Source: PALSA-660 sp963726435 (lineage in GTDB: Bacteria; Actinomycetota; Coriobacteriia; Anaerosomatales; PALSA-660). Taken from it: a stretch of DNA of 64,000 bases. Where the stretch lies: the NCBI GenBank assembly GCA_963726435.1, contig CAVSCJ010000004.1, forward strand, positions 186,001 through 250,000, written 5' to 3'. The translations under genes were made by a program, and so were the position numbers. Shown in pieces: positions 42,719 through 50,868 of this stretch (the stretch's first letter is position 1; each line of letters opens with the position of its first letter). Under the pieces are notes generated by a model. That model was given only the letters and a program-made list of their open reading frames with translations, did no database searches and was not told the DNA's origin.

Positions 42719-42748
42719 TTGACCGGCCTTCGCGGGCGGGGGTAGCGT
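42719..42748 (+). promoter_or_regulatory. Promoter upstream of the trk operon
   Basis: TTGACC (42719-42724), an 18-bp spacer, TAGCGT (42743-42748), 56 bp before the first trkA ATG. A moderate sigma-70-like match. Confidence 0.45.
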
Positions 42749-42804
42749 GTAGAACTTGTGTAACGGAGTACGGATGTACGTCGCGAGGGGATGGGGCGAA
42801 GCGT

Positions 42805-43446
42805 ATGAACGCTGTCGTCGTCGGGTGCGGGCGCGTCGGCTCGCAGTTGGCCACGATGCTGTCGGTCGAGGGGCACAACGTCACGGTCATCGACCGGGAC
42901 GACTCGGCATTCAAGCGTCTCGGCTCGACATTCAACGGTGTCACCGTCAAGGGCCTCGGCTTCGACGAGGAGGTCCTCGACGAGGCGGGCATCCGAACCG
43001 CCGACGTCTTCGCAGCGGTCACCGACCTCGACAACACGAACCTGATGGCGGCGGAGGTGGCGCGCAAGATCTTCGGGGTGCCTCACGTCGTGGCCCGCCT
43101 CTACAACCCGCAGCGCGAGCGCACCTACCAGCAGCTGGACATGGACTACGTCTGCGGCACGACCCTGGTGGCCGAGAGCCTGCTGGAGAAGATCGAGGCA
43201 GGGCACGGGCACCACGTCCAAACGCTCGGCGACGTCGAGGTCATCGAGTTCCGCGCGGGCGACGGCGTCGCGGGCAAGCGCGTGCGAGACGTCGAGATGG
43301 AGCACCAGTTCCGGATCTCCGTGCTGTCGCGCGGCAACGTGACGTTCATCCCCCTGCCCGACACGATGCTGCAGCCGGGGGACGTAGTGGTGGGTGCCGT
43401 GAAGGAAGAGGGCTTCGCCCGAGTCGAACGCTACATGGAGGGCTGA
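42805..43446 (+). CDS. trkA: Trk potassium-uptake regulatory protein TrkA (first copy)
   Basis: A 213-aa peripheral regulator of TrkH. The N-terminal NAD(H)-binding Rossmann (RCK_N) domain starts MNAVVVGCGRVGSQLATMLS with acidic VIDRDD. A C-terminal TrkA_C/RCK_C domain has VEFRAGDGVAGKRVRDVEM-like residues and NVTFIPLPDTMLQPGDVVVGA. It is a single-unit (half-length) TrkA, as common in Gram-positives, and would assemble with the second copy 4 bp downstream. Its ATG at 42805 is preceded by a GAGGGGATGGGGCGAA purine-rich stretch. Confidence 0.92.
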   Translation: MNAVVVGCGRVGSQLATMLSVEGHNVTVIDRDDSAFKRLGSTFNGVTVKGLGFDEEVLDEAGIRTADVFAAVTDLDNTNLMAAEVARKIFGVPHVVARLYNPQRERTYQQLDMDYVCGTTLVAESLLEKIEAGHGHHVQTLGDVEVIEFRAGDGVAGKRVRDVEMEHQFRISVLSRGNVTFIPLPDTMLQPGDVVVGAVKEEGFARVERYMEG

Positions 43447-43450
43447 GACC

Positions 43451-44266
43451 GTGTTCATCGTCATCAACGGCGGCGGCAAGGTCGCCAGCTTCCTTGCGAA
43501 CACGCTTCTCGGCCGGGGGCACAACATCGTCCTGATCGAGAAGCGCGAGACCGTGGCCGAGAAGCTCGCGTCGGAACTGCCGGGACATCCGCTGATCATC
43601 CTGGGCGACGGCTGCGACGTGTCGTTCCAGGAAGACGCCGGTGTCGGTCACGCCGACGTCTTCGCGGCGGTGACCGGAGACGACGACGACAATCTCGTGA
43701 GCTGCCAACTCGCCAAGGTCGCCTTCGGCGTCCCCCGCTGTGTCGCACGGGTCAACAACCCGAAGAACCAGCACATCTTCAACGCCCTCGGCATCGAGGC
43801 GATCTCGTCCACGTCGATCATCGCGAGGATGATCGAGGAGGAGACGGTCGTGGGTGACCTGCGCACGCTCGCCAGCTTGCGCAAGGGCAACATGGCGGTC
43901 GTCGAGATCGAGCTGCCCACCGACCGCTGCGTCGTCTGCGACAAGAAGGTCAAGGACCTGAAGCTGCCGGTCGACTGCGTGCTGTTCGCGATCGTGCGCG
44001 GCGAGGATGTCATCACGGTCCACGGCGAGACGACGCTGCAGCCCGGCGACGTGATCGTCGCCTTCACGGGCGTCGAGCACGAATCCAACCTCAAGCGCGC
44101 GCTGACGGGGAGTAGCGCGATGGTCGAGATGCCCCGCCCGGAGGCCACGCGGCGCCAGCGGATCGACGACTACGCGCTCGGCATGATGCACGAGAGTCTC
44201 TGGATCCTGGGGATGACCCTGTTCGCGTTCGTCATGGCCGTCGTCGCAATGGCGGTGTTCAAGTGA
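43451..44266 (+). CDS. TrkA-family protein with C-terminal membrane helix (second copy)
   Basis: A 271-aa NAD-binding RCK protein, related to the upstream TrkA but longer. The Rossmann domain is FIVINGGGKVASFLANTLLG with LIEKRE; the RCK_C domain ends TTLQPGDVIVAFTG. After residue 225 comes a linker and a hydrophobic helix (WILGMTLFAFVMAVVAMAVFK), which TrkA proteins usually lack. A CVVC motif lies near residue 160. It starts at GTG 43451 and overlaps trkH by 4 bp (GTGA), so it is likely to work with TrkH directly, perhaps tethered to the membrane. Confidence 0.85.
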   Translation: MFIVINGGGKVASFLANTLLGRGHNIVLIEKRETVAEKLASELPGHPLIILGDGCDVSFQEDAGVGHADVFAAVTGDDDDNLVSCQLAKVAFGVPRCVARVNNPKNQHIFNALGIEAISSTSIIARMIEEETVVGDLRTLASLRKGNMAVVEIELPTDRCVVCDKKVKDLKLPVDCVLFAIVRGEDVITVHGETTLQPGDVIVAFTGVEHESNLKRALTGSSAMVEMPRPEATRRQRIDDYALGMMHESLWILGMTLFAFVMAVVAMAVFK

Positions 44267-45774
44267 TCGTTCGCCCGCGCCTCGAAGACCATCTCGTCAT
44301 AGGCAAGTACACCGGCAAGGTCATCGTCGGTGTCGGCTTGCTGATGCTCGATCCCGCTCGCGATGTCGATAGGGTTCGCGGAGTGGGACACGGCGATCGA
44401 CTTCATCGTCGCGATCACCGCCTGCATGGTGTTCGGCTTCGGTCTGCAGATCGTCTGTCGCACGCAGAAGGACCTGTCTTGGAGCCACGGTCTCGTGGTG
44501 GCATCGGGCTCGTGGTTCTTCGCCACGGCGCTGGGCGCGCTCCCGCACTTCCTCTCGGGGCACTCGGGAACGTATCTGGACGCGATGTTCGACGTGATGA
44601 GCGGGTACACCACGACCGGCCTCTACCTGCTGCAGGACCTGGACCACATCTCCATGGGCCTCAACATGTGGCGGCACCTGCTCACGTACGCGGGGGGCCA
44701 GGGGATCGTCGTCATCGCGCTCACGTTCCTGTTCAAGGGAACCGCGGGCGCGTACAAGGTCTACGTCGGCGAGGGCAAGGACGAGCGGCTGCTGCCGAAC
44801 GTCATCCAGACGGCTCGCGCGATCTGGCTGGTGTCACTGACGTGGCTGGTCGTGGGCACGGCCTATTCCTCGGCGTTCGCGGCATGACGTTGGGACAGGG
44901 TCCGTCCGCGCTGTCTTCCAAGGTCTGTGGGTGTTCATGGGAGCATGGTCGACCGGCGGGTTCGCGCCGCAGAGCTACAACACGTTCTGGTTCCACGACA
45001 TCGGATACGAGGTCGATCTGCATCGTCATCTTGATCGCGGGGTCGTTCAACTTCGCTCTGCACTGGGCGATGTGGACCGGCAAGCGCGCACGGAGATCCG
45101 CAAGAACGTCGAGACCATCTCTTTCTTCGTCACGCTGTCGATCACCACGATGGTCGCGACGTTCTTCCTCGCGAAGGCGAACGTCTATCCGGATGCGATG
45201 TCGCTGTTCCGGAAGGTCTTCTACCAGCTGGCCTCGGGGCACACCACCACCGGCTTCTCGACGATCTACTCGCGCGCCTTCGTCACCCAATGGGGTCCGA
45301 TCGGCCTGATCGCTGTCGACGGTCGCGATGGCGATCGGAGCCTCGGCCGGCGTCCACCGCTGGCGGCATCAAGGGCATACGGATCGGCGTCATCAGCAAG
45401 GCGCTGCGTGCAGGACGTACGCCGGATGATCTCGCCCGAGTCGTCGGTGATCATTGGAGAAGTACCACCACATCAAGGATACGTGGCTCACCGACGGCAT
45501 AGTCCGTGCGGCCATGACGGTGACCATCGCCTACGTCACGATGTACGGGATCGTCACGATCATCGGGGTACTCTACGGCTACCCGCTCGAACAGGCCGCG
45601 TTCGAGGGCATCTCGGCAGCGTCCAACACCGGTCTCTCCTGCGGCGTCCTGACGCCGGCGATGCCGTCCCTCATGAAGGTGTCCTACATCCTCGCCATGT
45701 GGCTCGGCCGTCTGGAGTTCATGAGCGTGTTCGCGCTGATCGGCTACGGCGTCGCGGTGGTGAAGGGCAAGTGA
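44263..45774 (+). pseudogene. trkH: Trk potassium transporter TrkH, multiply frameshifted
   Basis: This is a K+ channel-like subunit whose protein sequence is recognisable from end to end but only by changing frame about eight times. Pieces: GKVIVGVGLLML, then (shift near 44349) IPLAMSIGFAEWDTAIDF; the selectivity filter GYTTTGLYL; shifts near 44880 and 44918; STGGFAPQSYNTFWFHD; shift near 45015; ICIVILIAGSFNFALHW; shift near 45080; RTEIRKNVETISFFVTL and SGHTTTGFST; shifts near 45320, 45352 and 45455; SNTGLSCG. All four pore loops survive. The damage is small indels only, which suggests sequencing error more than decay. The start overlaps trkA2. Confidence 0.8.
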
Positions 45775-45777
45775 TCA

Positions 45778-46383
45778 TGCTGAAGCGGTCCGTCGCAGCG
45801 CTCTTCCTGATCGCGGCTCTTCTGACTCTGCGCGCAGCCGGCCTTGGCAGCGGAGGCGCCCATCCCGAAGAACGACCCGTCGAGCGCCCAACTCGTCGAG
45901 CGGCAGAACGTTCCCGGCGACCCGGCGAAGGGTCTCTACTACAACGGCAAGACTGTGACCTTCGCGGGCGAGGCGATAGGTGAGGTCATGGTCAGGGGCG
46001 ACTACGCCTGGATCCATCTGAACGATGACGCGTACATGGACGTCAACGTCGAGGAAGGCGCCAAGCTCGGCGGCTACAACTCCGGCATGGCCGTGTGGAT
46101 CCCCTCATCGCTGACCGTGCCGATCGACACCTACGGCGACTACAAGCACGAGGGCTCGATCGTGCAGGTGTCGGGGACGTTCAACGCGGCGTGCAAGGAG
46201 CACGGCGGCGACATGGACATCCACGCGACGACCCTCAGCGTGATCCGCGCGGGGCACGTGGTCGCGGATCCGATCGCGCCTTGGAAGGCCTCTCTGGCGG
46301 CTGCTCTGGTCGCGCTTGCGGCAGTGCTGTTCTGGATCGAGCGCCGCACGCGGAATCGCATCACGCCCCACCGCGGGGTATAG
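45778..46383 (+). pseudogene. Secreted/membrane OB-fold protein, frameshifted after signal peptide
   Basis: Two frames join to one protein of about 200 aa. It starts at ATG 45778 with a signal peptide or anchor (MLKRSVAALFLIAALLTLRAA), then must shift near 45840 to continue as LAAEAPIPKNDPSSAQLVERQ. A b-strand-rich domain follows (GKTVTFAGEAIGEVMVRGDY, AWIHLNDDAYMDVNV, GSIVQVSGTFNAACKEHGG), resembling a nucleic-acid-binding-type OB-fold. A C-terminal helix (ASLAAALVALAAVLFWIE) then a basic tail follow. It is unknown by name. It starts just after trkH, so an association with the Trk operon is possible but not shown. Confidence 0.65.
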
Positions 46384-46393
46384 GGGCATTCGT

Positions 46394-46423
46394 TTGCCCG
46401 CGGGCGCGCCACGCGGGTACAAT
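46394..46423 (+). promoter_or_regulatory. Promoter of tRNA-Gly
   Basis: TTGCCC (46394-46399), an 18-bp spacer and TACAAT (46418-46423), 39 bp upstream of the tRNA, a suitable distance for a short 5' leader removed by RNase P. Confidence 0.6.
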
Positions 46424-46462
46424 GGCCGACGCCGCCGGAGTGGACTCACCCAGGCGGCGATC

Positions 46463-46537
<75 letters not shown>

Positions 46538-46554
46538 CGTGATCACTCGAGGCC

Positions 46555-46581
46555 AGAGGCCGCCCCGACGGGGCGGCCTCT
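46555..46581 (+). terminator. Terminator after tRNA-Gly
   Basis: A perfect 12-bp stem AGAGGCCGCCCC / GGGGCGGCCTCT with a GAC loop, 17 bp after the tRNA. Only a weak pyrimidine tract (CGCTGTCTG) follows. Confidence 0.75.
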
Positions 46582-46719
46582 CGCTGTCTGCGCCACCCGG
46601 TAAGGTGCTCGTCAGTCCCGGGTCAGGCCCTCGGTGTCTGATCGGACGCGTCCACATCAATGATCGTGCGCGGCCGCCCCTCCCTCTCAAGGCGCCGCGA
46701 AGAGGAAGGGGCGTCAGTC

Positions 46720-47634
46720 ATGTCAAGGAAGGGATCCGCAGCCGCCGTGCTCTGCACGGCCGCCGTGCTGAGTCTGGTGCAGCCCGTACGGGCCGTCGCG
46801 TCCGGTGGTTGGACCTGGCCCGCTGGAGGGGGCGATCGCCGCTAGGTACGGCGAGCGCTACACGTCGGGGCAGGGAGTCTCCTGCACGCACGGGGGCATC
46901 GACATCGCCGCCTCCCCCGGCTCTGCTGGTCCGCGCGGCCGTGGCAGGTGAGGTGGTGTTCTCGGGGCAGGTGCCGGCAGGTGAGGGAGCGCGATCGTGG
47001 GCGGTCACGGTCCTGACGGTCGATGGGCTGAGGGTCACCTACCTTCCCCTGCGGCGCGCTTCCGTCGCGAAGGGCGCGGAAGTCCGGCGAGGGAACCGCG
47101 TTGGGCGACCTCGCGGGCGAGGGCGACTCTTCCAGCGTCGCCTCGCACCTGCATCTGGGCGTGCGGAGGGGCGATGCGCGACTCGATCCACTCTCGCTGC
47201 TCGGCGAGCGCGTGGCCGTACCTGCTGCGCCGAGGCCCGAGACGGCGCATCCGTCGCCGGGCGGCGCCCCGGCAGTCCCTCATGCCGCCCCGGTAGTCCC
47301 TCACGCTGCGTCCTCGTCCGCGCGCGTGCCCGCGCAGGCGGGTACCCCCGCGAGCGCGGGCGTCGCTCGTACGCCCTCGCTGCTGCCGCACGCGTCCATG
47401 CCCGGGATCCCGACGCTGACGAGGATGCCTCAGGCCTCCGACCTGCCCGTCGTCCGGACCGCCGAAGTGGCGGCGGACGTAGAGGCGACGCGCGACTTCC
47501 TTCAGGGCCTGCTGCTCCGTCTGGGGCTGGCCGGATTGGCTGGCGCGTGTGCCTGGCCCGTGCTGCGCGGCGTGCTGGACGGGCAAGCGACACGCACAGC
47601 TGCGGCTGTCGCGGTGCATCGGGACGGCGTGTAG
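46720..47634 (+). pseudogene. Secreted M23-family metallopeptidase, multiply frameshifted
   Basis: A LytM-type zinc endopeptidase of the cell wall, recognisable across three frames. ATG 46720 (behind AGGAAGGGG) encodes a signal peptide MSRKGSAAAVLCTAAVLSLV. After a shift near 46823 the peptidase begins LEGAIAARYGERYTSG with zinc-ligand motif THGGIDIAAS. Another shift near 46920 leads to RAAVAGEVVFSGQVPAGEG, and another near 47103 to the second zinc motif SHLHLGVRRGD. The tail is Pro/Ala-rich and ends with a transmembrane helix (LRLGLAGLAGACAWPVL). Both catalytic motifs (HxxxD and HxH) are intact, so the breaks may be sequence errors. Confidence 0.7.
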
Positions 47635-47699
47635 GAACGCGCGAGAAAGCATCAGATGTGGAGATGCCGGAGTGTCAGAGCGCGGGGTCACCCTGTGTG

Positions 47700-47728
47700 T
47701 TGTGGAGCATGCGACGCGATGCTACACT
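47700..47728 (+). promoter_or_regulatory. Promoter of the rpsF-ssb-rpsR operon
   Basis: TTGTGG (47700-47705), a 17-bp spacer, TACACT (47723-47728), followed by a leader of about 70 nt to rpsF. A good sigma-70-like match for a ribosomal operon. Confidence 0.65.
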
Positions 47729-47804
47729 TCGGAAGCTCATTTCCTGTTCCGGGCCGCTGCCTTCACAGTCCCGGGGCCGACACAGTCCAAGGGAGGTGAA
47801 CCAA

Positions 47805-48098
47805 ATGAAGGCTTACGAACTCATGCTTCTCATCGACCCTACGCTCGACGAGGAGACTCACGCTGCCGTCGTCACCAAGACGACCGGCGTCATCACCGGC
47901 CAGGGTGGCACGGTGGACTCGACCGAGGATTGGGGCAAGCGCCGGTTGGCCTACGAGGTCAAGGGCTTCACCGACGGCGCCTACACGGTCGTCCAGTTCC
48001 ATGCCAATCCAGAGGCCGTCGCCGAGCTCGACCGAGTGCTCCACATCACAGACCCCGTGGCGCGCTTCATGATCGTCCGTCGCGACGATCTGGAGTGA
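47805..48098 (+). CDS. rpsF: 30S ribosomal protein S6
   Basis: S6 pairs with S18 on the 30S platform. The 97-aa product has the family pattern MKAYELMLLIDPTLDEET, VDSTEDWGKRRLAYEVKGF and AELDRVLHITDPVARFMIVRR. The ATG at 47805 has GGGAGGTG 8 nt upstream; a much longer open frame runs upstream but is a shadow of the M23 gene. First gene of rpsF-ssb-rpsR-DUF2232-rplI-dnaB. Confidence 0.95.
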   Translation: MKAYELMLLIDPTLDEETHAAVVTKTTGVITGQGGTVDSTEDWGKRRLAYEVKGFTDGAYTVVQFHANPEAVAELDRVLHITDPVARFMIVRRDDLE

Positions 48099-48161
48099 TG
48101 CGCCGCGACCGGGGGCGACTTTCCCCCGGGATAACCACGCACGAGAGCAGGTGTCATCGAT

Positions 48162-48584
48162 ATGAGCATCAATAGGGTCGTCCTCACGGGCAACCTGACC
48201 AGGGACGCGGAACTCAAGCAGACTCCTGGCGGGATGGCGATCGCCAAGATCCGCTTGGCCGTCAACGACCGCCGCAAGAACGCAACTAGCGGGCAGTGGG
48301 AGGACACGCCGAACTACATCGACGTGGTGATGTTCGGATCGCGCGGCGAGTCACTGTCGCGCTTCCTGACCAAGGGAAAGCAGATCGCCGTCGAGGGCAA
48401 GATCCGCTGGCGCGAGTGGGAGAGCCAGGCCGGGGAGAAGCGCAGCGCGATCGAGGTCGTCGCAGACGACATCGAGCTGCTCGGTGGTCGCGGCGACGCT
48501 ACTGCGGGGTCGCGGGCGGTCTCCTCTGCGGCGGCCGAGGGCCCCTCGGACGATCTCGCGGACGGCGAGGACATCCCGTTCTAG
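48162..48584 (+). CDS. ssb: Single-stranded DNA-binding protein
   Basis: A 140-aa SSB tetramer subunit, the ssDNA-coating protein of replication and repair. The OB-fold begins MSINRVVLTGNLTRDAELKQ and contains WEDTPNYIDVVMFG and GKQIAVEGKIRWREWE. After a short flexible linker the C-terminus is DDLADGEDIPF, the acidic tip that recruits partners. It lies between the S6 and S18 genes, the classic arrangement. Confidence 0.95.
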   Translation: MSINRVVLTGNLTRDAELKQTPGGMAIAKIRLAVNDRRKNATSGQWEDTPNYIDVVMFGSRGESLSRFLTKGKQIAVEGKIRWREWESQAGEKRSAIEVVADDIELLGGRGDATAGSRAVSSAAAEGPSDDLADGEDIPF

Positions 48585-48710
48585 GGAAGCGGACGGTGCA
48601 CGGCCGGCACGGGGCGGCGGTACCCTCCCGCCTCCCGGTGACTTTCAGATGAAGCCTCGATCTCCACTCGCGACGAGCGAGCGAGACGGGTGAAGGAGGA
48701 TAGGACGCAA

Positions 48711-48977
48711 ATGAGTGAGTACAGCCGCAAGCCGAAGCGCAAGTACTGCCAGTTCTGCAAGGACCACTCGGAGTTCATCGACTACAAGGACTCCCAAGGG
48801 CTACGGAAGTTCATGACCGATCGCGGCAAGATCAAGCCGCGCCGCGTCACGGGCAACTGCGCCCAGCACCAGCACGCGATGTCGATGGCGGTGAAGCGCG
48901 CCCGCGAGATGGCGCTGCTCCCCTACGTCGTACCGGTGATCAGCACCAAGGTCGAAGGCCGGGGTCGCAGGGGCTAG
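48711..48977 (+). CDS. rpsR: 30S ribosomal protein S18
   Basis: An 88-aa protein, MSEYSRKPKRKYCQFCKDHS onward, with FIDYKDSQGLRKFMTDRGKIKPRRVTG and the CAQHQHAMSMAVKRAREMALLPY ending typical of S18. The YCQFC and later C-H pairs make it the zinc-binding (C+) paralogue form. ATG 48711 is preferred over 48690 because GAAGGAGGA precedes it at a workable distance and homologues start there. The next gene follows after 1 bp. Confidence 0.93.
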   Translation: MSEYSRKPKRKYCQFCKDHSEFIDYKDSQGLRKFMTDRGKIKPRRVTGNCAQHQHAMSMAVKRAREMALLPYVVPVISTKVEGRGRRG

Positions 48978-48978
48978 C

Positions 48979-49936
48979 GTGACGTCCAGCCCAGCCGACA
49001 TACGAAACGTCGTTCTACTGAGCGTCGCCACCGCGGCGGCGGGCCTTCTCGTGCCCGGACTCCCCTTCGTGGGGATACCGTTGGCCGCCTTCGCTCTCGG
49101 GTGGATCGCCTACCGCTACGGGCAGGGCGCCGCGATCGCCGTGGCGCTCGGTTCGAGCGCGGTGGCGGCGGTGTTCGGCCCGACCGCGGTCGGCATCGCC
49201 CGCCTGGACGCCCTGTTCGTCGCAGTCGCGCTGCTCGTCGCGGGACCAGCCACGGCGTGGGCGCTCAGGCGGTATTCGGCCTACAGCGTGGTCGCGGCGG
49301 GCACGGCCCTGATCTCCGCAGCGTTCCTGCTCGCGCCGATAGGGGCTCAGACGCTCAGCGGCTCCATGGCCTTCATGCGCCAGTTCCTGAACTTGCTGGC
49401 GACGAGCGGGCCCGTGGCCGATCCGGCAGCGATGAAGCAGGTCGTCGCGTCGACCCTCGATCAGATGGCGGCTACGTGGCCGTCCACGGTCGTCTATACG
49501 ATTGTGCCGGGCATGCTGTTCGCGGTGGCGATCGTGTCGCGCGTGGCCCGGTCTGCCGGGATGCGAGGCGAGAACATACCCCGCCCTGGCGGACACTGAT
49601 CTCTCGTTCCACCTCGTTTGGCCTGCGATCGCGGGTCTGACGCTGCTGGCTGTCGGGACGTTCTGGGGCCACGGACAGGGGACGGTCTACGACGTCGGGA
49701 TGAACGTGCTGTTGATCATCCGCCCCGCGCTGGCGCTCCAAGGGTTGGCGGTGTTCGCAGCGCTTTATCGGAGGATCGGCGTCGGGCGGGTCATGAGGAC
49801 CATCGGCTTCGTTCTGCTCGGGTTCACCGAGGTGCTCGTGCCATCGGTCTCGGTTCTCGGGCTGGTAGATCTGTTCCTCAACTTGCGCAAGGCCGAGAGG
49901 CGCGGCGCGAAGCCGAAGGTCGGCCCCGTGTCATGA
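48979..49936 (+). pseudogene. DUF2232 (YybS-like) membrane protein, frameshifted
   Basis: A multi-pass membrane protein of the rpsR-rplI interval, as YybS in Firmicutes. The first frame (GTG 48979 to 49599) has helices LLSVATAAAGLLVPGLPFVG, LFVAVALLVAGPATAWAL and VVAAGTALISAAFLLAPIG, then VVYTIVPGMLFAVAIVSRVA. Near 49545-49575 the frame changes and continues as YPALADTDLSFHLVWPAIAG, RPALALQGLAVFAALYRR and GFVLLGFTEVLVPSVSVLG to 49936. Together about 318 aa, a normal length, so a single indel explains the break. Function unknown; topology fits ECF/S-component-like folds. Confidence 0.75.
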
Positions 49937-50152
49937 CGGGCGCCGCTCGGATGCGGCAGACGACCGCCGGGCGGAAACACCGCAGGTCGGTGGAGAGTGT
50001 GGAAATCGCAGGAAGCGCCGGTAAGCGACCTGTGGACGAAGAAGGGATGCGGGCCAAGACGCCTTGAGAGAGCGTCCGGCCGGTCATAGAGTGAAGGACG
50101 CGCCGCGCGTCCGGGGCCTATCCCGGGCCGTGGCAGAGAAGAGGGCGAAGCA

Positions 50153-50839
50153 ATGAGAGTCATACTCACCGCAGAGGTGAAGGGCAAGGGCCACGAAGGC
50201 GACATCGTCGAGGTCGCCCGCGGATATGCAGCGAACTACCTGCTGCCACGCAAGATGGCGGTCCCCGCCACCGCGGGCAACGTCAAGCAGCTCGAAGCGC
50301 GCATGGAGAACATCCGGAAGCGCAACTCCACGCGCCTGGGCGATGCCGAGGCCATCGCGGCCTCGATCGAGGGCAAGTCGATCACGCTCGAAGCCAAGGC
50401 CGGCACGGACGGCAAGCTCTTCGGTTCGGTCACCACGTTGATGATCGAGGAAGCCATCGCCGACCAGTTGGGCGTGGACGTCGACCACAAGCGGATGGAC
50501 CTGCACCGGCCCATCAAGACCACGGGCGAGCACAGCGTCGGGGTCAGCGTCTTCGGGGACGTCAAGGCCACGCTGGCCGTCAGGGTAGTACCGGAGGGCG
50601 GCGCGGCCGCTCTCGCGGCGCAGGAAAGCGCCGCTGCGGAGGCCGAGGCTCTGAAGGCCGCTCATGCCGAGGCCGAGGAGACCGAAGCTCCGAAGGCCGA
50701 GGCCGCCGAAGTCGAGGAGTCCGCCGAGGCTCCCGTCGAGGCTCCCGTCGAGGAAGCGCCCGGCCAGCCGTCCGAGGCCCCAGCCGAGGAGGCCGCCGAG
50801 GCGTCCCCGGGCGAGCCGGAGGATGCTGACGGCGAGTAG
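50153..50839 (+). CDS. rplI: 50S ribosomal protein L9 with long acidic C-terminal tail
   Basis: Residues 1-147 are standard L9, which spans the L1 stalk: MRVILTAEVKGKGHEGDIVEVARGYAANYLLPR, then the second domain with GKLFGSVTTLMIEEAI, DHKRMDLHRPIKTTGEHSV. An about 80-residue tail, Ala/Glu/Pro-rich and low-complexity (EAPVEAPVEEAPGQ), follows; L9 usually ends near 150. A 12-bp tandem repeat (CTCCCGTCGAGG) underlies part of it. The ATG has GAAGAGGG upstream. It precedes dnaB. Confidence 0.93.
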   Translation: MRVILTAEVKGKGHEGDIVEVARGYAANYLLPRKMAVPATAGNVKQLEARMENIRKRNSTRLGDAEAIAASIEGKSITLEAKAGTDGKLFGSVTTLMIEEAIADQLGVDVDHKRMDLHRPIKTTGEHSVGVSVFGDVKATLAVRVVPEGGAAALAAQESAAAEAEALKAAHAEAEETEAPKAEAAEVEESAEAPVEAPVEEAPGQPSEAPAEEAAEASPGEPEDADGE

Positions 50840-50868
50840 CTCCAAGATGACCTGCTCAACGAAGGCTG

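Noticed and set aside
42600..42804. ydaO (cyclic-di-AMP) riboswitch upstream of trkA
   Set aside because: Potassium genes often carry it, but the conserved core was not found; only a hairpin and promoter are seen.
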